From: Aldehydirespirator sp965117015
Lineage (GTDB): Bacteria; Actinomycetota; Acidimicrobiia; Acidimicrobiales; Aldehydirespiratoraceae
NCBI GenBank assembly: GCA_965117015.1
Contig: OZ220747.1
Span: 310,001 to 374,000, forward strand
DNA: 64,000 bases
Direction of reading: 5' to 3'
Of the stretch, positions 35,949 to 44,637 are shown piece by piece. Made by a program: the position numbers and the translations under genes. The first letter of the stretch is position 1. Every line of letters starts with the position of its first letter. The notes under the pieces are model-generated. The model ran no database searches, had not been told where the DNA came from, and saw only the letters and a program-made list of their open reading frames with translations.

Positions 35949-37082
35949 ATGGGCGCCGAGTTGCTGGAGCGGGCCCGCGAGCTGCGCCCGGTGATCGACG
36001 CCGCCGGCGCGGCGGCCGCGGCGAGCGGCGCGACCGCGCTGGCGCCGGAGGTGGTGGACGCCTGCTTCGAGGCGGGCCTGTACGGCACCCTGTCGCCGCG
36101 TGCCGTGGGCGGCGCGGAACTGCCCATCGACGACTGCCTGGACGTGTTCGCGGAGGTGGCCTACGGCGACGGCTCGATCGGCTGGTCCCTCATGGCCGGA
36201 GCCACCGCCGCCTGCTTCTTCGGTGCCTACTGCCCTGACAGCTTCACCGACGAGATGTTTGCCGGAGGAGTCGTCCCGGTGGTGGCCGGCCAGTTCGCTC
36301 CCAATGGCACTGCTGTGCCCAACGGCGACGGCTACCGGCTCACCGGCAAGTACAGCTTCGGGTCGGGCGTCGCCCATGCCGACTGGGTGGGCGGGGGAGC
36401 CTTCACCGCGCCGCCCGAGGGTGAGCAGGCCGAGTTCCGTCTGATGATGATGCCCCGCGCCGCGGTGAAGGTGCTCGGCAACTGGGACGTGCTGGGGCTG
36501 CGGGCCACCTCGTCCTACGACTACAGCATCGACGCCGACGTGCCCGCCCAGGCCACCTTCGAGTTCTTCTCCCCCACCCGCTACCGGGGCGGCCCCATGT
36601 ACGACCTCGGCGTCATCATCCTCACCGAGATCGGCCACATGGGCTGGACCATCGGGGTGGTCCGCCGGGCCATCGACGAGGCAGTGGCCATCGCTAAGGT
36701 CCGGGCCCGCATGGCCGCGCCGTCGGTCATAGCTGAGGACCCCCGCTTCCGTTACGAGTTCGCCATGGGCGTGTCGCGCTGCGAAGCGGCCGAAACGTGG
36801 TGCCGTCAGGCCTTCCGGACGGCCGAGCAGGCCGCCGAGGCCGGCTCGGGCCGAGACCCGGTACTGGCCACCAACGTCAAGCAGTCGGCCACCCTGCTGA
36901 CCCAGGAGGGCCTGGCCCTGATTCGCAACCTCTACGAGTGGTGCGGCACCGAGGCTTTGCGCGACGGGCCGCTGCAGCGCTGCTTCCGCGACATCCACGC
37001 CGGCAGCCAGCACGTGCTGGTGGGCGACCGCAATCCCCATGAGTTCGCCGACCTCCGCCTAGCCGACCCCGACACCGGCTAG
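35949..37082 (+). CDS. Acyl-CoA dehydrogenase-fold flavoprotein (HsaA/C2-hydroxylase-like)
   Basis: This 377-residue protein has the acyl-CoA dehydrogenase fold, with YGDGSIGWSLMAGATA, YRLTGKYSFGSGVAHADWV and the C-terminal FRDIHAGSQHVLVGD. The motif GSGVAHADW and the FRDIHAGSQH end are characteristic of group D flavin monooxygenases such as HsaA rather than of true dehydrogenases. If so, it would hydroxylate an aromatic or similar ring using reduced flavin from a partner reductase, which is not seen nearby. The ATG at 35949 lies 11 bp after the aminotransferase stop. A longer open frame upstream lies over that gene. Confidence 0.8.
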   Translation: MGAELLERARELRPVIDAAGAAAAASGATALAPEVVDACFEAGLYGTLSPRAVGGAELPIDDCLDVFAEVAYGDGSIGWSLMAGATAACFFGAYCPDSFTDEMFAGGVVPVVAGQFAPNGTAVPNGDGYRLTGKYSFGSGVAHADWVGGGAFTAPPEGEQAEFRLMMMPRAAVKVLGNWDVLGLRATSSYDYSIDADVPAQATFEFFSPTRYRGGPMYDLGVIILTEIGHMGWTIGVVRRAIDEAVAIAKVRARMAAPSVIAEDPRFRYEFAMGVSRCEAAETWCRQAFRTAEQAAEAGSGRDPVLATNVKQSATLLTQEGLALIRNLYEWCGTEALRDGPLQRCFRDIHAGSQHVLVGDRNPHEFADLRLADPDTG

Positions 37083-37088
37083 GACCCG

Positions 37089-37742
37089 CTACTCCTTTCG
37101 GTCCTTCATCAGGGCTATGTCCTGGGGTGGGACTCCGGTTATCCAGATGCCCTCCAGGCGCTCGACGTAGCGTACGAAGCGGTACTTGTCCTCGATGCCG
37201 TCGGTGCGGCGGGGCCGCACATGGGAGTGGCCGGGCCGGGTGCGCACGTTGATGAAGCTACAAACGCTGCGGGAGAAGGCCAGGTCGATCTCGGCGTCGA
37301 GCTCGTCCTCGACGGTGACGTCCACCGTGTAGGGCACGCCGCATCCCGCCGCGATGGCAGCCAGGTCCACCCGGCCCGCGGTGGCCGTCGGCCGGCGGCC
37401 CTGGCTGCTCCAGCCGATCGACTCGTACACGCCGTTGTCCACCACGAACACCACCAGGTTGCCGGGCTGCTGCTCGCCCATGGCCACTACCTGGCCCAGC
37501 TCCATAAGCACCGAGCCGTCGCCGTCGAGGCACACGATCCGGCGGTGGGGCAGGGCCAGCGCCAGGCCCACCGCCATCCCGATCACATCGCCCATCTGGC
37601 CGAGGTGGGCGGTCCGGTGGTGCTCCTCGGTGTGGTGGGCCCACTCGAATGACACCGCCCCGATGTAGGTGGACATCACCAGGCAGTCGGTGGGCAGCCG
37701 GTTGGCCAGCCGGCCCAGCCACTCGTAGCGGTCCAGGGCCAC
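37089..37742 (-). CDS. ThDP-dependent decarboxylase, beta (ThDP-binding) subunit, ComE/Ppd-like
   Basis: This 217-residue subunit has the ThDP/Mg motif: GDGSVLMELGQV followed by VVDNGVYESIGW. Two-subunit enzymes of this kind include sulfopyruvate decarboxylase (ComDE), and phosphonopyruvate decarboxylase is the fused relative. The GTG at 37742 is chosen because it lies 2 nt after the alpha-subunit stop and the family sequence starts there. The longer open frame reads over the alpha gene. It is the last gene of the molybdoenzyme operon. Confidence 0.83.
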   Translation of the reverse strand: MALDRYEWLGRLANRLPTDCLVMSTYIGAVSFEWAHHTEEHHRTAHLGQMGDVIGMAVGLALALPHRRIVCLDGDGSVLMELGQVVAMGEQQPGNLVVFVVDNGVYESIGWSSQGRRPTATAGRVDLAAIAAGCGVPYTVDVTVEDELDAEIDLAFSRSVCSFINVRTRPGHSHVRPRRTDGIEDKYRFVRYVERLEGIWITGVPPQDIALMKDRKE

Positions 37743-37744
37743 CC

Positions 37745-38257
37745 TCAGTCCTCCCAGACGCAGTCGCCGGAGACGAGCACGGCTGCGGGATGGAGTTGGG
37801 CCTCGGAAATCCGCTTGGCCCGCACGATCGACTTGGACAGATCCTCGACATGTCGGACGACCAGGTACTTGATCCGCAGCGCGTCCAGCAGGGGCTCGGC
37901 CACGATCCCGTGAGGGATCCCCCAGTGCTCCGTCTCGCCCACGTCGCCCCGGTACGAGCACAGCAGCGTGACCGGCACACCGGTGCCCAGCGAGATGCGG
38001 GCGATGTACTCCGAGGCCACCCGCAGGCCACTGTTCTCCATGATGAGCGCGGGCTTCTTTCCGCCCAGCCACGCCCCGGCGCAGATCGAGAACCCGACAC
38101 CCTCGTTGCACACGGGCACGTAGCGGATGTCGGCGTCGAGCTCGACCCGCTCGTGCAGCGGCCGTTGCCAGCCGTCGGGCAAGCCCGACACAAAGTCGAT
38201 GCCTGCGGCCCGCAGCCCCTGGTGAGCGGCGTCGAGGGCGGCATCGGTCATGGCCAC
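37745..38257 (-). CDS. ThDP-dependent decarboxylase, alpha subunit, ComD-like
   Basis: This 170-residue subunit carries the PYR-type half-site, with the conserved Glu in VCNEGVGFSICAGAWLGGKKPALIMENSGL-like sequence and WGIPHG near residue 113. It pairs with the following gene to make an active enzyme that decarboxylates a 2-oxo acid such as sulfopyruvate or phosphonopyruvate. The GTG at 38257 has GGGAGGG seven bases upstream and is preferred over ATG 38251. The NrfD stop is only 4 nt away, so it is translated from the same message. Confidence 0.82.
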   Translation of the reverse strand: MAMTDAALDAAHQGLRAAGIDFVSGLPDGWQRPLHERVELDADIRYVPVCNEGVGFSICAGAWLGGKKPALIMENSGLRVASEYIARISLGTGVPVTLLCSYRGDVGETEHWGIPHGIVAEPLLDALRIKYLVVRHVEDLSKSIVRAKRISEAQLHPAAVLVSGDCVWED

Positions 38258-38261
38258 GGCG

Positions 38262-39275
38262 TTACCCTCCCACGGAAGCGCGAGACGGGCGGCTGCCCGC
38301 CGTCGACGGGATGTGAACCGGCGGGAAGATCCCGACTCGCAGTGTGAGGAGCCGTAGCCAGAACCCGCCCGGCACCAACAGCAGGAAGCACAGCACCGCC
38401 AAGGCGTCCCGAGCGCCGGAGGCGGCCGCGCCCACGATCGCCAGCACCAGCGGGAGGGCCGTGCCCGCGGCCACCACGAAGCCGGCGAACAGGCCCCGGT
38501 ACTGGCCCCTCAGCAGCCGCTCCAGACTCTCCCGCTTGCCCGGCTCCGCGGTGCGGGTCAGCAGGTGCAGCACCATCGCGACCAGCAACGCCGCGGTCAG
38601 CACAGCCAGCAGCGCCATCTGGCCGGCGGTCACCGGCTCGCCCGCGATCACCTCGATCAGCATCACCGCGGCCACCGACATGGCGGCCGACGACAGCAGG
38701 AACTGGAGCGGCACTGCCGGCGAGTTCCAGTACGGGATGGCACGGGGCCGGGCCAGGACCGCCCCCGCGTAGGTCATCACCACCACCGCGGCCACCCCGG
38801 CGACGATCTCCAGCGCGAGGCCGCCGCCGTCGCCGCCGTGGGGGTCCCATCCCAGCCCGGAGAACGGCTCTGATCCGCCCAAGCTCAACGCGGGGAGCAC
38901 CAGTAGGCCGGCCACGACCAGGAAGATGAGATCGGACCACGCCCCCCAGGAAATCCAGCTGGTGCGCACGTTGACGAAGGCCCTCCAGGCCTGGAGGGGC
39001 CGGCCCAGGTCGGCGACCAGGATCGCGCCGCCGACCGCGATCGCCAGAAAGCTGACCACATCGACGGTGGGGATCCCGAGTAGGTAGCCGAGACCCTCGG
39101 TGAGGTTCAGGATCCGCCCGACCAGGAACACTCCCCCGCCGACGCCCATCAGCGTGAACCAGATGGCGTGGTTCATATCCCACACCCGCTGGGTGCGGGC
39201 CTCCAGGTTGAACTGGTCCATGAACACGTTCTGGGGGCCGGCACCTCCCCCAGCCGTCGGGCTGACCGCAGTCAT
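38262..39275 (-). CDS. NrfD/PsrC-type membrane anchor subunit
   Basis: This 337-residue integral membrane protein has about eight membrane segments and NrfD-like features: WFTLMGVGGGVFLVGRI, VDLGRPLQAWRAF and YWNSPAVPLQFLLSS. Such subunits exchange electrons between the quinone pool and a molybdoenzyme through an Fe-S subunit. Its start overlaps the Fe-S subunit stop by 4 nt. Confidence 0.88.
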   Translation of the reverse strand: MTAVSPTAGGGAGPQNVFMDQFNLEARTQRVWDMNHAIWFTLMGVGGGVFLVGRILNLTEGLGYLLGIPTVDVVSFLAIAVGGAILVADLGRPLQAWRAFVNVRTSWISWGAWSDLIFLVVAGLLVLPALSLGGSEPFSGLGWDPHGGDGGGLALEIVAGVAAVVVMTYAGAVLARPRAIPYWNSPAVPLQFLLSSAAMSVAAVMLIEVIAGEPVTAGQMALLAVLTAALLVAMVLHLLTRTAEPGKRESLERLLRGQYRGLFAGFVVAAGTALPLVLAIVGAAASGARDALAVLCFLLLVPGGFWLRLLTLRVGIFPPVHIPSTAGSRPSRASVGG

Positions 39276-39937
39276 GGAAGCCCCACGTACTGGGTGCTCG
39301 GCAGCGTCTTCGCGTCAGGTCTGAGCACTTCGCCGCCGCCGTGGCCGGCCAGGTACTGGCTCACGTTGCTGTCGGGGTCGTCCAGGTCGCCGAAGATTCG
39401 GCACTCGGCCGGGCAGGTGACCACGCACGCCGGCGTGGCCAGAGGATGCACACCCACCTCAAGGCCGTTCTCGAGGCCGAAGTCGATCTTGTGGGCGCAG
39501 TAGGTGCACTTCGACACCGCGCCCCGCACGTGGCGCTGGTGGGCATAGCGCTCCGGCACGCTGGGCGAGGCCTCGGCCGGGGCGCCCTCCACGGCCACCG
39601 TGCCGCGCTCCTCGAAGAAGTGCAGCGCACCGTAGGGGCAGGCCGTCATGCAGGCCCGCGACCCGATGCACACGTCCTCGTCGGCCATCACGATGCCGTC
39701 GTCGCGGCGCGTGAGCGCCCCCGACGGGCAGGCGGTCACGCAAGGGGCGTCCTCGCAGTGGTTGCACAGCACCGGCAGGTAGTTGAGGGTGGCGTCGGGA
39801 AACACGCCGGACTCCCACTCGATCACCGGCGCGTACCAGGCGTCCAGCGGCGACTGGTTCTCGGTCTTGCAGGCCACGGTGCAGGCTTGGCAGCCGACGC
39901 ACCGAGCCGCGTCGATCACCATTCCCCAGCGGGTCAT
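39272..39937 (-). CDS. Four-cluster ferredoxin subunit of a CISM molybdoenzyme (PsrB/DmsB type)
   Basis: This 221-residue protein has four cysteine groups. Cluster-type motifs are CVGCQACTVAC (13-23), CNHCEDAPCVTAC (58-70), CIGSRACMTAC (90-100) and C144-x2-C147 with the C-terminal ACVVTCPAEC. In the third motif the second Cys is Ser93 (codon TCG), so that cluster would be Ser-ligated or a [3Fe-4S] cluster. It passes electrons between the Mo subunit and the NrfD subunit. The ATG overlaps the Mo-subunit stop by 4 nt. Confidence 0.9.
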   Translation of the reverse strand: MTRWGMVIDAARCVGCQACTVACKTENQSPLDAWYAPVIEWESGVFPDATLNYLPVLCNHCEDAPCVTACPSGALTRRDDGIVMADEDVCIGSRACMTACPYGALHFFEERGTVAVEGAPAEASPSVPERYAHQRHVRGAVSKCTYCAHKIDFGLENGLEVGVHPLATPACVVTCPAECRIFGDLDDPDSNVSQYLAGHGGGEVLRPDAKTLPSTQYVGLP

Positions 39938-42534
39938 CGTGGGACTCCCCGGCCGGCCGGCACGGTTCGCACGTCGGCCGCGATGGCGCAGTCCAGCGCT
40001 CCCGACACGAAGTCGATGTGCTCCACGTCGATGTTCAACAGTGCGTTGAAGTTGACCTCGTCGCCGCTGCTGCCGCTGCTCCAGCCGCCGCCGCAGCCCT
40101 GCGTGGCCAGCACCTCGGGATGCACCAGCTGCGTGACCCGGGCGGTGGCCGTTTGCTTGCGGCCCCCAGGGGTCTCGATCTCCACCAGGTCGCCGTGGGA
40201 TATGCCACGAGCCTCGGCCGTCTTGGGGTTGATCCACACCGACTTCAGGTCGTTGTGCCGGTTCGACAGGGTGGACAGGATCGAGTTCTTGTGGGTGTGC
40301 GACAGCGCATGGTTGGGGACCTTCATGTTGGTCACGAAAAGGTCATGGGGCGCGGTGCGCTCATAGGCCGGCCCCGGCTTCCAGTCGGGCAGCGGCTGGT
40401 AGTCGTCGGTCTCCCACGGGATGCCCAACTCCTCGACGGTGTTCTCGAGGTTCTGCTTGGTGTCGACCATGAACTCGCAGTAGACCTGCGCCCTGGCGTC
40501 GAAGAACGGCCTCGGGAACTTCTGCTCGACGGTCTTGTCGGCAGTCCACAGCCCGTCGCTGAGATGCCAGTCGAGGCCCTTGTCGTCGCCGAGGGTGTTG
40601 CGGAGCCACCGGTCGCAGATCTCGAAGTACGAGTAGCTGCCGTCGGGGTCGAGCTTGTAGGGCTCCCGCATCTTGGCGATGTTGTTGAACGCCTCGTTGA
40701 ACTGCGGCAGCCGGTCGGCCCGCTTCAGCAGCTCCAGATAGATCTGCATGGCGTCCACGTAGGGCTCGCCGGCCACCGGACCCACAATGCTCGACTGCAC
40801 CACCGGTTTGGCCCCGTAGGCCGCGTGGCGAGAGTCGCCCGAGGCCAGGTGCTGGTACACCAGCGGTGTCATCCGCTCCAGGTAGTGAACGTCGGGCAGC
40901 ACGATGTCGGCCATCAGGGTGGTCTCCTCGAAGCGCCTGGCGATGGCGGCGACGAACGGGATCCGCTTGATGAACCGCTCCACGACCTCGGGCGGGCCCG
41001 AGCTCTTCATCATGTTGGACTGGAAGTTGATCATCATCGACGGGAACGGCGGCGCACCGAAGAGCTCGGGCTGCTCGGAGTTGAGCAGCGAGAAGACCGT
41101 CCCGTAGGGGGCACACGGCAGCAGCTCCCACATCTCGGTCGTCTTGGGCGGCCCGGTCGGCCGGGGCGGGTACAGGCCGCCCACCCGGCCGCCGCCGATG
41201 AACCCCTGCGAGATCAGCCCGTCATCGGAGGCCGTGGAGGTGTACTCGAGGTCCTTGACCTTGCCGATGAGCCCCCACGGGTCGCCCAGCAGCCCCCCGG
41301 GCACGTCGATGCCGCCGATAAGCGTCGGCAGCAGGATGATGGCCATGCCGTTGAGCATGGAGTGCTTGTGGGCCGACAATCCCCGGTACCAGGCCACGGT
41401 GGCCGGGCGGTAGGGCAGCTCGACACCGTCGATGGTGATCGTCTCGCCGATGCAGGCCGCGTCGCCGAACTCCTTGGCCAGACGCCGGACGGTCGCGGCC
41501 GGCACGGTGGTGATCGACTCGACGTACTCGGGCGTGTACGAGCGCACATGGTCGGCCAGCATCTGGAAGCCGGGCCGGACCTCGGCGCCGTCCACGTCGT
41601 AGACGCCGAGAAGGGCCGCGTTGGCGGTACCGGCGTCGAATGGCTGCGGTCCGTTGTCCTCGTCCCACACCAGCGGCCTCCCGGTGCCGGGATCGCGGAG
41701 GTAGCGCCCGTCGGTGCCCACCAAGTAGGCGGCGTTGGTGGAGTTCTTGAGGAACTCGGCGTCGTAGATGCCCAACTCGTTGATGAGCTGGTCGACCATG
41801 CCCAGGATCAGCGCCGCGTCGGTGCCGGGGCGGATCGGCACCCACTCGTCGGCCACCGCCGCCGCGGAGGAGCAGACCGGATCGACCGACACCATCCGCA
41901 CGTCCGAGCGGCGCACCGACAGCTCGTGGGTGGAGTGCATGGTGTCGTAGTGCACCACCGAGCCGAACTGGGCCCCGAAGTTCAGGATGTAGCGGCTGTA
42001 GATGGGATCGGGGTTGCTCTCGAACGCGTTCTGGTTCATGTAGAGGATGCCGTGCACGTTGTTGCCGCAGAAGATGGCGGCCGACCAGGTGGAGTACCCG
42101 GGCATCCCCAGCCCGGTCACCCACGACGCGGCCAGCGCGCCCCGCAGGTGGTAGATGTCGAAGCTGGTGTAGAGGATCTTCTCGGGGTCGTCGGCGATGG
42201 TGTCGCGCAGATGCCCGGCTATCTCGTCGAGGGCCTCGTCCCAGCTGATCGGCACCCATCCGGGGTCGACGCCCACGCCCTTGTCGGGGTTGGTGCGCCG
42301 CAGCGGGGTGGTGATGCGATCAGGATCGGTGAGCCCTTCAAAGCCGGCGTCGCCCTTGGCGCAGGTGCGGCCGTGGTTGTGGGGGTTCTCGGGGTCGCCG
42401 AGGATCTTGTCGACCACCTCGTCGTCGTTGACGTGGGCCAGGATCCCGCAGCGGTTCATGCAGATTGTGCAGGCGCTGCGGACCCACCCGTCGCCGTAGG
42501 CGGTGCCCGACCGCGCTCCCAGGACAGTCTCCAT
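39934..42534 (-). CDS. Molybdopterin (DMSO reductase family) oxidoreductase catalytic subunit
   Basis: This 866-residue protein binds bis-MGD molybdenum or tungsten and an N-terminal [4Fe-4S] cluster: CTICMNRCG then CAKGDAGFEGLTDP. DRITTPLRR and WDEALDEIAGHL are family landmarks. The C-terminal MGD-binding domain begins around WINPKTAEARGISHGDLVEIETPGG. No twin-arginine signal is visible, so the enzyme probably faces the cytoplasm. The ATG at 42534 has GAGGAGG upstream. Psr/Phs, arsenate and acetylene hydratase groups were considered, but the substrate remains unknown. Confidence 0.9.
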   Translation of the reverse strand: METVLGARSGTAYGDGWVRSACTICMNRCGILAHVNDDEVVDKILGDPENPHNHGRTCAKGDAGFEGLTDPDRITTPLRRTNPDKGVGVDPGWVPISWDEALDEIAGHLRDTIADDPEKILYTSFDIYHLRGALAASWVTGLGMPGYSTWSAAIFCGNNVHGILYMNQNAFESNPDPIYSRYILNFGAQFGSVVHYDTMHSTHELSVRRSDVRMVSVDPVCSSAAAVADEWVPIRPGTDAALILGMVDQLINELGIYDAEFLKNSTNAAYLVGTDGRYLRDPGTGRPLVWDEDNGPQPFDAGTANAALLGVYDVDGAEVRPGFQMLADHVRSYTPEYVESITTVPAATVRRLAKEFGDAACIGETITIDGVELPYRPATVAWYRGLSAHKHSMLNGMAIILLPTLIGGIDVPGGLLGDPWGLIGKVKDLEYTSTASDDGLISQGFIGGGRVGGLYPPRPTGPPKTTEMWELLPCAPYGTVFSLLNSEQPELFGAPPFPSMMINFQSNMMKSSGPPEVVERFIKRIPFVAAIARRFEETTLMADIVLPDVHYLERMTPLVYQHLASGDSRHAAYGAKPVVQSSIVGPVAGEPYVDAMQIYLELLKRADRLPQFNEAFNNIAKMREPYKLDPDGSYSYFEICDRWLRNTLGDDKGLDWHLSDGLWTADKTVEQKFPRPFFDARAQVYCEFMVDTKQNLENTVEELGIPWETDDYQPLPDWKPGPAYERTAPHDLFVTNMKVPNHALSHTHKNSILSTLSNRHNDLKSVWINPKTAEARGISHGDLVEIETPGGRKQTATARVTQLVHPEVLATQGCGGGWSSGSSGDEVNFNALLNIDVEHIDFVSGALDCAIAADVRTVPAGRGVPR

Positions 42535-42617
42535 CGGTGCCTCCTCAATCGCCGTTGGCAGTCTCGCGCATGCCGACACCGGACCTGCAACCGGCTACCT
42601 TCGGCCCGGGAGGATCC

Positions 42618-43985
42618 ATGGACGCCGAGACGGACACTCAGGCCACGGCCATCGTCAACGCCGCCGTCTACTGCTGTGACGACGACTCCAGGAGCTTCAA
42701 TCCCGGCTCGGTGGTCTTCTCCGACGGCGCGATCACCGCCGTGGGGCCGACCGGCAGTGTCGAGGTGCCCGACTCGGCGACGGTGATCGACGCCGGCGGC
42801 CGGCTGGCCGTTCTGCCCGGCCTGATCGACGTCCACAGCCACTCCAGCCTGCTCAAGGGCTACTCCGAGAACGCCCAGTTGATGGACTGGCTGCCCGAGT
42901 ACCAGCGGGAGCACCAGGTGCTCACGCCCGACGACGCCTACTACGGGTACCTGGTCAGCTACATGGAGGCGCTCAAGGGCGGCACCACCACCGTCATGGA
43001 CATGTACCGCTACCCGCACAAGGGCGCCGAGGCCGCGGCCGCTCTGGGCATGCGGGTGAACCTGGTGCCCTACGCAGCCGACCATCCGACCAAGCACTTC
43101 TTCGAGACGCTGGAGACGAGCGAGCAGCTGATCCGCGACTGTCACGACACCCACGACGGGCGGATCAGGGTGTGGCTCGGACTGGAGCACATCACCTACT
43201 GCTCGGAGCAGATGTTCCGGCGGGTGGGCGAGCTGGCCGACACCTACGGGGTGAGCATCCACACCCACACCAGCGAGCAGAGCGAGGAGGTGGACGTGGT
43301 GGTCGAGCTCTTCGGCGACCGGCCGGTCCACGTCTTCAACCAGCGCGGGATCCTGCGGCCCGGCTCGGTGCTGGCCCATTGCGTGTACGTCGACGACGCC
43401 GAGATCGCGGTGCTGGCCGAGACCGGAACCGGTGTGGCCCACTGCCCGGTGAGCAACATGAAGCTGGCGGGCGGAACCGCACCGCTGGAGAGATTCTGGA
43501 ACCAGGGGGTCGTGGTCGGGCTCGGCACCGACGGCGGGATCTCCAACAACTCGGTGAGCATGTGGGAGTGCATGAAGATCGGCTCGCTGCTGCAGAAGGT
43601 GACCCGCTTGGACGCCACCGCGGTGAATGCCGAAGAAGCGCTGCGGATGGCCACCATCGACGGCGCTCGGCTGCTCGGCATCGGTGACGAAGTCGGCTCG
43701 ATAGAGGTCGGCAAGCAGGCCGACCTGGTCACCGTCGATCTGTGGCAGCCTCACCTGCTGCCCGTGGCCCTGTCGGAGGGACATGACCCGATCCTGTGGA
43801 ACCTCGTGTTCGCAGGCCGTTCCAGCGACGTGCGCGACGTCTGGGTTCAGGGCCGGGCCTGCGTCTCCGGCGGCGAGATCTGCGGTGTGGACGAGTCCGA
43901 GGCGCTGACCGAGATCCACGCGCGGACGGTGGACCTGCTCGGGCGCCGGGAGGGCGTGCCCGCCATCCCGATGGTCGTCGACTAG
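42618..43985 (+). CDS. Amidohydrolase of the chlorohydrolase/deaminase (TrzN/AtzB, SsnA) group
   Basis: This 455-residue TIM-barrel hydrolase has metal ligands His73/His75 (DVHSHSS), His in IHTHTSEQSE, His in AHCVYVDD and Asp in LGTDGGISNN. The features suit a mononuclear-metal aminohydrolase acting on guanine-like or triazine-like rings or imides. The ATG at 42618 follows GGGAGGA. It is divergent from the molybdoenzyme operon, 83 bp apart, so the two may be co-regulated. Its stop overlaps the convergent tag stop. Confidence 0.85.
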   Translation: MDAETDTQATAIVNAAVYCCDDDSRSFNPGSVVFSDGAITAVGPTGSVEVPDSATVIDAGGRLAVLPGLIDVHSHSSLLKGYSENAQLMDWLPEYQREHQVLTPDDAYYGYLVSYMEALKGGTTTVMDMYRYPHKGAEAAAALGMRVNLVPYAADHPTKHFFETLETSEQLIRDCHDTHDGRIRVWLGLEHITYCSEQMFRRVGELADTYGVSIHTHTSEQSEEVDVVVELFGDRPVHVFNQRGILRPGSVLAHCVYVDDAEIAVLAETGTGVAHCPVSNMKLAGGTAPLERFWNQGVVVGLGTDGGISNNSVSMWECMKIGSLLQKVTRLDATAVNAEEALRMATIDGARLLGIGDEVGSIEVGKQADLVTVDLWQPHLLPVALSEGHDPILWNLVFAGRSSDVRDVWVQGRACVSGGEICGVDESEALTEIHARTVDLLGRREGVPAIPMVVD

Positions 43986-44611
43986 ACCCCGGACTTCGGG
44001 CGAAGCAGCCCGGCCCGCTCCGATTCGCACTCCGGACGGGCGAAGCAGCCCTCGATGTGGTCGTTGACCAGGCCCATCGACTGCATGAAGGCGTAGACGG
44101 TGGTGGGACCGACGAAGCTCCATCCCCGCCGCTTGAGGTCCTTGGCCAGGGCTTCGGACTCCGGTGTGGACGCGGGCAGCGCCTCCATGCTGGTCGGCGT
44201 CGCGGCGCCCGGGGCCGGCTCCCAGCCCCAGATGTAGGCCGCCAGCGAGCCGAACTCCTCGATCACCTCCAGGGCCCGGCAGGCGTTGTTGACGGCTGAG
44301 GCGATCTTGCCCCGGTGGCGCACGATGCCGGCGTCACCCAGCAGCCGCTCGACGTCGCCCGACCCGAAGGCGGCCACGGCCGATATGTCAAAGCTCCTGA
44401 AGGCGGCCCGGAAGTTGCCGCGCTTGCGCAGGATCGTCAGCCAGGACAATCCTGCCTGGAATCCCTCCAGGCACAGCTTCTCGAACAGCCGGTCGTCATC
44501 GGTGACCGGGCGACCCCACTCGCGGTCGTGGTAGGCGACGTAGCCGGCGTCGTCACCCGGCCACCAGCACCGAACCCGGCCGTCGCCGCCGACCCGGGTG
44601 GCCGTGCTCAC
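43982..44611 (-). CDS. tag: DNA-3-methyladenine glycosylase I
   Basis: This 209-residue base-excision enzyme removes 3-methyladenine. The family zinc site is complete: Cys15 (RVRCWWPGD), His28 (AYHDREWG), His185 and Cys189 (NDHIEGC). GLSWLTILRKRGNFR and AGIVRHRGKIASA form the helix-hairpin-helix region. The GTG at 44611 is the likely start. The longer open frame upstream belongs to the neighbouring amidohydrolase in another frame. Confidence 0.93.
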   Translation of the reverse strand: MSTATRVGGDGRVRCWWPGDDAGYVAYHDREWGRPVTDDDRLFEKLCLEGFQAGLSWLTILRKRGNFRAAFRSFDISAVAAFGSGDVERLLGDAGIVRHRGKIASAVNNACRALEVIEEFGSLAAYIWGWEPAPGAATPTSMEALPASTPESEALAKDLKRRGWSFVGPTTVYAFMQSMGLVNDHIEGCFARPECESERAGLLRPKSGV

Positions 44612-44637
44612 GGTCTGGATGGGGCCGCGGTCGGTGA

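Noticed and set aside
40018..42786. A 922-residue open frame on the plus strand opposite the molybdoenzyme gene
   Set aside because: It is the antisense shadow of a clear minus-strand gene. High GC leaves many long stop-free frames, and the protein is low-complexity His/Arg/Val-rich with no family motif.
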